Assembly (NCBI GenBank): GCA_039815055.1
Contig: JBCCAA010000003.1
Span: 23,334 to 87,333, forward strand
DNA: 64,000 nucleotides
From: UBA5336 sp039815055
Lineage (GTDB): Bacteria > Pseudomonadota > Alphaproteobacteria > Caulobacterales > Hyphomonadaceae
Direction: 5' to 3'
Shown here: piece by piece, positions 61,801 to 64,000 of the stretch
Position numbering within the stretch: the first letter of the stretch is position 1
How the letters are laid out: each line of letters starts with the position of its first letter
Translations under genes and position numbers: made by a program
The notes under the pieces: generated by a model
Databases searched by the model: none
Told to the model about the DNA's origin: nothing
Seen by the model: the letters and a program-made list of their open reading frames with translations, nothing else

Positions 61801-64000
61801 TCCGGTGCAGGTGTGGGCGCAATCGCGCGGGTCAATTCCACCAGCCTCACTGAGGCAGCGATCCGCAATGGCTCGGATGTCGATGCACAGCAAGGCGCGA
61901 TCCTGATTGATGCCGATGACAACCGCACGCTCGACACTGATGTGGTGGGCGTTGCAATCTCGGTTGTGATCTCAGGGGGCTTCGCCGGGGGCGGGGCGGT
62001 CACAGTGACCGAGATCGATAATGATTACGACGGCAAGGTGCGCGCGGCCATTGACGGCAGCGACGCAGACGCCAGCGGCACGGTGCAGGTTCTGGCCGAT
62101 GCCACGACCAGTGTTGCGGCGGATGCCTTTGGCCTGTCGCTCTCTCTCTCGGTGGGCTCGGTCTCGGGCTCTTTCGGTGTCACGGCGGGTGTCGTCAACA
62201 GCGATATCGGTCAGACGGTCGAGGCGCGCATCGTGGATGCGGATGTCTCAGGTAGTTCGGTCTCGGTCCTGGCCGAAGATCACATCACGGCCACCGCCGT
62301 GGCGCGGGCCTTGTCTATCGGTCTTGCGGTGGGTCTCGGCGGCGGATCGGTCTCAATTGCAGCGGCGGTTTCGAACCTGCGCCTCAACGGCGCGACCCGG
62401 GCTTTCATTGATGGCAGCGAGGTCACTGCCAATAGCGGTGCGGTCACGGTTGATGCGCGCAGCACATCGGATCTGGAAAACAAGCCCTGGGCCTTCTCGG
62501 TCGCGGCCACCGTGGCGCTTGGCGGCTTTGCCGTCGCAGGCGCGGGTGTCTCGGGCATTACCACTGTCACGCAGGAGGTGACGGCCCGCATCGGTGACGA
62601 ATCAGAGGTTACGGCGGGCACGTCTGTAACGGTCAAGGCGCTGGATGATTTGACCTCCGAGGTCGAACTGATTTCCGTCGCTCTGGCAGGCGCGCCCACA
62701 GGGGCTGCGGCCATCGGGGTAGGCATCGGCGAAAACCGCATCACCTCGGATGTCTCGGCCACTGTCGAGGACAGCGATGTCACAGCCCAAAACGGCACCA
62801 TCGCGATTGACGCCGACAGCACGCATCTGCCCGGTGACATCACTTCGCGCGTCACTGTGGTGGCCGCTGCTGTGGCTATCGGTGGCGTTGCGGGCGCGGG
62901 CGGCCGTTCCATCGTGGATATCGACAACACGGTCGAAGCAGGCGCCAGCGGTTCTGACCTCACTGCCAGTGGTGCGGTCACGGTGGATGCCGACAGCCAG
63001 CATTATGCTGAGCCCTATATCTTCGGCCTGGCCGGATCGACCGGTATCTCGGTCGCGGCCACGGTGGCGGAGGCCAATATCGGTGGCGCAACCCGCGCCT
63101 ATGTCGATGGGGAGAGCACCATCTCTTCGGCAGGTGCGCTGAACGTGACCGCCGACAGCGCAGCCTTTGCTACACCGTCAGGAGAATCCATTGCCGTTGG
63201 TCTGGGCGTCGGTGTGGCGCTCGCGGAGTTTTCCGCGCATATCGACCGCGAAACAGCGGCCTATGTAGGCACGCGCACCGGTGAGGTGGCGACAGGGCAG
63301 GGCACGGTCGATCTGGGCAACCAGCAGCTCAACATCCGCTCGAACGCCAACCTCCAAGCTGTGGCGGACAATTTCGCAGGCGGCTTCGGTCTGCTTGCGG
63401 GGGCTTCGGCCTCCCGTTCCACGGCCATCGTGGAAGGGACGACGCTGGCCTATATTGGCGAAGGCCAGATGGTCGAAGCCGGCGGCGTGGAGATCACCGC
63501 CAACTCGACTGACAATGCAGAGGCGCGCAATGACGTGATTTCGGCTGCGGCTGGTGTCACCGCCTCGCTGTCCGAGACCATCGCACGGGTGTCGAGCCGC
63601 ACCGAAGCCTATGCGGGCGCGGGTGCCGATTTCGTCGCCGCGACTGTGCCAATGGGCATCGACGTGGGCAGCGGCGCGGTTGTGATCGATGCCAATGCCA
63701 CGATGACAGCCACGGCGGAATCCAGAGGCGGCGGCTTTGCCGGGATCGCGAACCTGACGCTCTTCCGGCCTTACGCATCGGTTGATGGGGCGGTCCGCGC
63801 TTATCTGCGCGACGGTGTCGATGTGACGGCAGGCAGCCTGTCGGTCACTGCCGGTGACGAGCCCGATGAAGTCAACATGACCGCCTATGCCCGTGGCTTT
63901 GCCGTGGGCGTTTCCTTCGGGGTCGTGGTGCAGGATATCGCGCCCACCGCCGTGACGAATGGCGTGGTCGAGGCCTACCTCGGGTCGGCCACGGACCGGG
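43828..64000 (+). CDS. giant LEPR-XLL surface/adhesin protein, 3' end outside window
   Basis: One frame is open from the ATG at 43828 (GGAG 6 bases upstream) to the window edge: at least 6,724 codons with no stop. A basic N-terminus (FRRRRVRRVALGA) leads to LEPRYLLSAD at residues 57-66, the hallmark of LEPR-XLL proteins. Residues to about 650 are acidic beta-rich sequence. About 46-54.5 kb is a set of large Ala/Gly/Thr-rich repeats with Gln/Ser/Thr-rich linkers and three copies of a paired cassette. About 55-63 kb is an array of 61-residue units paired into 122-residue dyads. I saw no cysteine in the parts translated. There is no classical Sec signal peptide; LEPR-XLL is thought to mark very large envelope or secreted proteins. 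Adhesion is inferred from size and repeats; the exporter is not known. Confidence 0.9.
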   Translation, partial: MSFPFGGKKSFFKSGRFKTADKQFPREKQFAEDWSLFRRRRVRRVALGASGFTIEALEPRYLLSADAMPFLVDMQLDGDDLSLKYDRLTESVQLYDRTSGTQIGHRLVQEMSLVRVIGTAGDDTLELDFSDGFVFPVDIEFEGGASADTLVLTGGAADSVLIGADGAGSADIDLLDDADTVRISVTETETVDDRTQADTRVFADRSNAGNTLRLSDSGTADDGAARITTGGALLDYSFDTPQMQLTVEAGDGDDTIANDGLDQQLMGKVVVQGGAGSDTLTGPPDDTTWTITGDNEGDAAGVAFVAVENLLGAVDNEDTFVVTADGSLDGVLDGNVGGFDILEFSGGTFDRVSYEAYDLHSGTIDRDGDLVRYAGLEPINDNMVVADRIISTGTLALLDANVDDRATLTDNGDGTMTLAPVVPFLTFETINFVKPTNSLTVQLSGDLGLPLISKDVLTIDGSSTAVDLTGINLTVDGEDGKDEVIFTGTVTTGDLVVNAESITVGGTLNAGAITLNALAEDDGEVIPDDDSDDGDDPFGGALDGLRIAIPEASVDLSGAAITATGAVDIDATATATIAATASDLGGVLDASLLTLLPKANILLDGTSLTAASVAADATVNVTAAFEDEADADDDDAQADAAVSVVVLVSDADVTATDSQIFSGGDVALNAATNLDITSTADGGAEGSALGATLAVTEVSADTTVDINGTTSITGNGGDGVDSITAAATLTADVETVATSTAGGAQESAGGTNQSEARLEDPNQDNDTSDQAQTSDGAVSFAGAVVVSDYRPQTQAIINTSGMLETDGALMLTAMSTDSVTAQANGSNTGSGSTGVGVAVVIGVVDTVNRASIMDQGSLTAANGITVRAEMDADATFAVEAVSGAGGGAQTGVAGSLAIHVVMNDVSALVENGSGTGLELNGSDLSVTALAATAVRTHAIPDEDGATGESLGIGASVALSILDQNTSAGIADTAVVTGGGAISLAATGTHAADTLAKGAAAGGGTTAAAVVAITTNFNDTSVFVGTGDALSAASFDAVATHSGNTSSRAVGDAEGGNTAVGLSFALTLSEETTTATLMRDMTATAGAVSLAANGTMRTRGFAAASAAGASDEGDAGDVDQGNQAQQDFATGQASDRTGESASETQSPDASTGDGSLAVAAAIAINIHSTQVLAELSDGITVTASETVDLRATGNQDAWAEATGEAADGGNGTVGAAVALNVTDADVLARTNDTDISSDGVTVLAGMDTSETALSVDTAQAVNFEYDTIFLGEDHGLSTGDEVTYAQGTGGTAIGGLTDATPYFVIEDEDGRIKLAASAQDATDGNAIDLADQGMGDEHTLTSTAPGSEAITFDPDAERFALSAEGLTLRTGDAVTYSNGGGMDIGGLENGTTYYVIADGEGGVQLAETLADAQAGEAIEITSAGMGDAHVLVDNVHRSAADATSGASGDGLGIAGSAAINVAEVEAAAELSDGVSLTLAEGTDVDTDVDPVLVSASSNTQTITVAKAAQSSEDEGATGVGASFALGVTDHMTKARVSGTAALTGAADLSVMASGSYDTETRAEGGAEGGTAVSPVVSIGVVRNVTEAIVEAGDALSLSGNLVIMASHDANTVTVASGDTKGADAAVGLALGLGIVDDEANALLERDVTTSGGVTLEATGSAVSKTTSAASAAGAAGDDETPETDEGAVDAENERQLDNANTQAADRRTSGQGSGETETPEASTGEGDSGGSLSVAAAVAINLGDALFRAELVGAVTVVAGGAVVLRAKTNADGWAAATGEAVDAGSTGIGAAVGLNVSDVDVIALTNAATITANGLTVEAGMTERSAGISVDTRQVVDTDTNTIQLAEDNGLSTGDEVTYAVGMGDTAIDGLTAGQNYFVIKGEDGKVQLAEDAMKAADGEAIDLGDQGMGDEHTLTSIEPDSEAITFDPDEDIFSLSSQNADDFRTGDALVYDNNGGGADIGGLTSGTTYFAVTDGEGSFALAESRDDAMAGETIEITSVGGPDGQRVTESIHRSAADATSGAGGGNTGIAGSVAINLGETRALSEIDGAATITMVNDGDVEVTSEASSFAGARAAAAQSEAGNVGIGASFGLTITDHLTRAAIADGATVTDANDISVSATGTYDARTDVEGGAEGGTAIAPVVALSITRNLTEAVVGTGGQLTLGGDLEVTATHEATTVTVAKGDATGSSTAVGISFGLTVAEDDVTASLSRNVDAGGGVTLLAQGFADTQTEAEASAAGAEGEDGDGDPPNDQNVNDTNQAQLDNANTQAADRRSSGEGSDQTSSPDASTSEGALTVAAAIALDFNDFEATASFSDGIVIVAGGAVSMTARGNADGNARADGSASMGDSGAVGAGVAIVKADATVTADLDNATITSGGLSVQALNYEDGGDGKSVSKAGATSGASGGGLGLAGSFALNLSNAQSLARVGQDVTYTGDDAGDVNVIAAQSAESAAIASAAQEFTGEDEEEGESQPTEGQQGQGGQTNTEQTGSTVGVGASFALNIADMGAVAEIAANAALTGAGAVNVKATGAHDAEAVAIGGASGGTAVTPVVAIAAIQNGVSAEIGSDASVSGTGDVDVAATLTADTYVNAEGSTDGTKAAVGVSIGVSVVEDTVSARIAGDVTTDGGVDVDATAFSSVRSDAATAANGAKGEDDPDGGGQSVQQNTDQQVGTANTRGGTNQSSPDTSTSSQENGGAVSVAAAIAVNVSQVSVSALIEGEDGDPANVVAGGPISVTSRANADTGAYGDGTATNKTSGTTVGAAVAVNVGLIDNIARIDEAVVSGDGVGAEALMAEREYEFEVTEREVVDTEENTIFVGDADLEVGDEVVYSNGGGTDIDGLTDTNSYFVISNKDGIIQLSETDGGDAVELGGQGSGDAHTLQVGAEDAVEFDPDESRFEVDFDAPQGLTTGDKVVYATDGAAIGGLTDGDTYYAIVDDDTLKLASSLEDAIKGEGIELTSAASDDTHTLTNASHSAVADARSGAGGGKTGVSGSVAINYTEGTTKGSYGENADVTSTGTQDARIAGEAETLILTRALPAIATSGASTGVGLSFAVAIAGHDASGVIEAGTMVDGAGNTGDLNIAARGDHAMVTLAQAGVVAGTSGGGGGGGGSATAVGGAVALSVSLNDTRAAVESSNTALTLGGGLGVDAEHDLFIQTEADADTKTMGAGSTGVGAAIGFTWAEDDTSAFLGRSTNAGGNVSVSAESAVDAKTLVTGSSQGASSTGNTADQESANQTSFVNTQSNSSLQSPQPEAEVQQGNTQAQNQTSNPGGQNNSTAQSASTQTSGSSVQVAAALGATVATPQVSAEIEDGRDLTATGDVELRALSDVDLRTETTGLALSTSGGTTVGAAVSVNVADMSTTARLGEGTHETGSLDIEAGTSQGEQNDFRTLSLAGAGSKQSTSGSGGGSGGGSSSSNNTSVAGAAGVNVILSDTKAEIAENTDVTATTGDVDLAARQITGLQNIAGGGSITLSGGTSVGAAVGVNVLDHDTQALIGAGGSVMAAGGVSASAEAELNALDFEIPLVGEDNQIDAFNQPVTNMIVGAAIGVGGGGGGGGGGSSSNDSGAGSAAITIANSNTRAILGAGTDVTAQGGDVAITASDMSTITNIVGAVGVSLEGKGIGAGLDVTVLEKTTEAAILSSTDALDPTEVTASGSILVRADSAEDIFSIAANAGIGESTAVAGSIIVMVLLTDTLAYAGHDGDEVAAPGGNVDLDAGGSVVVTADSKTETTLSAGALAGSNSSTSVGIAVTVLVDLDDTLAFIGDDAVVTALGNGAAVDVADGDFDGSGNQGTDSVRGLAIGATSYEDHFLLAVGAAGSLSSAGVAVSAVVGIAQGRTKATLGERTSVNADNTGANAGQGALIRASDATGVETLVGSAALAIGSTAVGAAISVAIVSNQVHAEALGDNQITTRSGGVTGDANSDTDIDALAISGALTVTTDSSTSASSSSTGTGGTGMGASGMGPGGGGGQGSNSSLSFAGAGSGVGNTVDNSVRATIGAGSTIDTEGAVTLEAQDESTIIADAGGVSVTVATNGNDTGAIGASVAINFVTLGIVAEIDDSTVTAGGAVTAQSTNDATIDVLTVAGGAAVSTGSSNGGSTGFGGAGSGSGNKISHDVIARIKDSEITGGSVAVQATDSSDITADAGLGALNISTGGGSGTNADIAAGAAAATNDVLGDIQAVIEDSTVTTSSGDIDMIATSTSTIDSFALAVAGSIATGGGSGNSVDIQGAGAGNGNLVENAIRSGAYRSDLDAAGAVTATASDLSTITALAGQAAFGVTADSGSGTNVGVDLGAAVSINEISNSALALLEDSNVVAGGAVTVQALSIGNIDATAFAADLSISTDSSSGTSINVNAIVAVTVNEITNTTRAEIVDTDASEDESVQAGSGVTLQAVDAGVINVNAVSATADISIGSGSGNSIGVDIQGAIAKNDISNTTRAGILGVDTMAGGSVDIDAASTKSITGNVVSAGFGVDTSSGSGTNVGVTLQAAVALNEITNTNEAIIDNAIVTSGGAVTLDAVESGAISTVIVSASVGVSIGGSGNSVGIDMGAAVATNDIDNTTRAVVEGGSDVDANGGNFRASATASGDISVNAAAVSVGFSSGSGQLDVTGNGAGAVALNEINRNVTAGIFDGSMVDATGTGEITAMDSGAISGSVTAAAASIGAGSSSVSITVALAASFAQNTTGSVTRALVDGSTLTTGGAIDITAGSSGDISVVSVAASISIGASSGTVGFTGAGAGANLINTIGNTVEAGAVNGSSVTSTGGGVDISATNSAAVSATGVAASVAVTAGSSTLSVTVAIAVALSENTITNTTRAVIDNSTAAANGVGARLDMIAQTTGAISAVAVAASVAVSAGSGTINFAGAGAGADAVNTIANTTEAGLLNGAAGTANAGSDITATDNAAVTATVISAAAAITAGSNQLAVSLAVAVALAKNDIDNTVSAKVDDSRLDAGGAVAITALSQKDIDAVNVSASVAITAGSGALSLSGAIGVTQLVNEIGGSVTALISDADTGDVQGVFSGGGLTILADNTSDIDAVGVAASVGITAGAGTLSLAFSGALTFATNMITQTTRAGIENSEVDAGGAVDIDVISSSDIDAVTVAVAISVAATGGSVGFAGAMGLASAENDISGLSEAVIDDSSVTAAGSVSVNALDGASIASDVIAAAISVGVSSSVGGGISVAVTLSENRLSGQSLARIENSTVTANGGASDVVVGADSANLIDAVAVAASISVSGSGTLALSGAGSGTDSRNVLTNTVAADVIGSTVTAGDDVRVTSDDSSTISARSVAASVGLAFSGSAAISGAVAITLTENVLNGTHRAAIAASDVTASTGSVLVTADAANQISSTGVAVSLSIAGSGGLGISAAVTGVIARNQLGNTLEASITGGSVDADTFVTVAANDSSQITATNVSVSASVGVGGTAGVGASVSVTLAENVIGSNTIATIDGTDVDAGGAVSVTADTNNVIDATSAAVGMSITASGAASVGISVAAVEAKNTTTNSTEATIKGGADVDAGGAVTIAAADGSTIDAELVAVAISVGGASSVAINIAVGLALAENKIGSDVTAGIGNATGPDGTTVDAVSVDIDATNSTNIDAIGVAVGFSGGGSGAVAVSGAGAGVKARNEISGQTEARIRAATVETSGPVTVDARDSAQIDATLVSASVALSLSGAVSVSVAVSVTLAENVLTGGATAKIDEATVNAGGLVTVDARSTGTVDVVGVAAAFALSASGGVGVSGAGAGVEAINRVGSTTAALIEDSTVSAGGPVTVNALDDSEIDATLVSASISLGLGGAAGISIAISVTLAENILTGSTIASVDNSDVDATTVTVEARSTATIETEAIAASVSVSASGGFSLSGAGTGAIARNTMNNSVEASIVGGSDVDTTGAVSITAVDQSNVTSVVVAVSAAVGISAGGAVSLAISVSEATVNYGTSTQALIDASMVTAQSGDITLRALSTGLMDVDAAAAAISVTAATGFSLSGAGVGAIARVNSTSLTEAAIRNGSDVDAQQGAILIDADDNRTLDTDVVGVAISVVISGGFAGGGAVTVTEIDNDYDGKVRAAIDGSDADASGTVQVLADATTSVAADAFGLSLSLSVGSVSGSFGVTAGVVNSDIGQTVEARIVDADVSGSSVSVLAEDHITATAVARALSIGLAVGLGGGSVSIAAAVSNLRLNGATRAFIDGSEVTANSGAVTVDARSTSDLENKPWAFSVAATVALGGFAVAGAGVSGITTVTQEVTARIGDESEVTAGTSVTVKALDDLTSEVELISVALAGAPTGAAAIGVGIGENRITSDVSATVEDSDVTAQNGTIAIDADSTHLPGDITSRVTVVAAAVAIGGVAGAGGRSIVDIDNTVEAGASGSDLTASGAVTVDADSQHYAEPYIFGLAGSTGISVAATVAEANIGGATRAYVDGESTISSAGALNVTADSAAFATPSGESIAVGLGVGVALAEFSAHIDRETAAYVGTRTGEVATGQGTVDLGNQQLNIRSNANLQAVADNFAGGFGLLAGASASRSTAIVEGTTLAYIGEGQMVEAGGVEITANSTDNAEARNDVISAAAGVTASLSETIARVSSRTEAYAGAGADFVAATVPMGIDVGSGAVVIDANATMTATAESRGGGFAGIANLTLFRPYASVDGAVRAYLRDGVDVTAGSLSVTAGDEPDEVNMTAYARGFAVGVSFGVVVQDIAPTAVTNGVVEAYLGSATDR
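47620..48120 (+). repeat. paired GD-EVTY cassette, copy 1
   Basis: About 167 codons in two homologous halves. Half 1 runs DTIFLGEDHGLSTGDEVTY ... GGLTDATPYFVIED; half 2 runs LRTGDAVTY ... GGLENGTTYYVIAD. It ends just before NVHRSAADATSGA. Confidence 0.8.
49342..49860 (+). repeat. paired GD-EVTY cassette, copy 2
   Basis: About 173 codons with the same two halves as copy 1: DTNTIQLAEDNGLSTGDEVT, then FRTGDALVY and GGLTSGTTYFAVTD. It is followed by SIHRSAADATSGAGGG, like copy 1. Confidence 0.8.
52261..52752 (+). repeat. paired GD-EVTY cassette, copy 3
   Basis: About 164 codons: DTEENTIFVGDADLEVGDEV in half 1, GLTTGDKVVYATDGAAIGGL in half 2, then NASHSAVADARSGAGGG. It is more diverged from copies 1 and 2 than they are from each other. 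Confidence 0.75.
55000..62900 (+). repeat. array of 61-residue units in 122-residue dyads
   Basis: Units follow the pattern D-S-x-V-x-A-G-G-x-V-x-V-x-A, then an Ala/Val/Ser-rich stretch, then alternately a SGAGAGxxARN ending or a SVTLAENxL ending. TLAENVL at 60901 and TLAENIL at 61267 are 366 bases (122 residues) apart with one SGAGAG unit between them. The pattern suggests a long beta-solenoid (inference). Confidence 0.75.

Overview
This 64-kb window looks like part of a plasmid-like replicon of a marine alphaproteobacterium, most likely a roseobacter (Rhodobacteraceae). It carries a RepA-type initiator divergent from a parA-parB pair. Between them lies a recognisable iteron origin: a perfect DnaA box, three exact-period 22-bp iterons and an AT-rich stretch. 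The rest is surface polysaccharide genes, RTX-type secreted proteins, a type I secretion pair and one enormous open reading frame. I see no rRNA, tRNA, transposase or CRISPR array. The cargo resembles the biofilm or attachment plasmids known from roseobacters; that comparison is inference from gene content.

Layout: 1-1.9 kb holds the 3' part of a SecA-like ATPase overlapping a HlyD-like periplasmic adaptor. 2.0-5.2 kb holds a methyltransferase, a sulfotransferase, a small Cas2/SinR-like protein and ugd (UDP-glucose dehydrogenase). 6.0-8.2 kb encodes an RTX protein with a propeller-like N-terminus. 8.3-24.7 kb is a capsule-type polysaccharide locus with ABC export genes kpsT, kpsE and kpsM, several large glycosyltransferases, a RgpF/GH99-like protein, a second sulfotransferase and a methyltransferase-like coiled-coil protein. 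24.7-29.9 kb is the replication/partition block, including a parS-like palindrome and a frameshifted DUF2793 gene. 30-32.7 kb is another large glycosyltransferase related to those in the capsule locus.

32.7-43.3 kb is a regulatory and type I secretion block: two divergent LuxR-type regulators, a single-pass membrane protein, a very acidic RTX protein unusually rich in Cys and Met, a strong terminator, a PrtD/PrtE-type exporter pair and a divergently placed serralysin-like M10 metalloprotease. From 43,828 to the right edge a single frame stays open for more than 6,720 codons. Its N-terminus has the LEPR-XLL motif and the rest is built of nested repeats.

Working model (inference): the KpsMTE system exports a polysaccharide, probably uronic-acid-containing (Ugd) and possibly sulfated, made by the modular glycosyltransferases. 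The type I system exports the RTX proteins and the protease. The giant LEPR-XLL protein is a surface or matrix adhesin that may have its own export route; the SecA-like/adaptor pair at the left edge is the best candidate in the window, particularly if the replicon is circular and the two edges lie close together.
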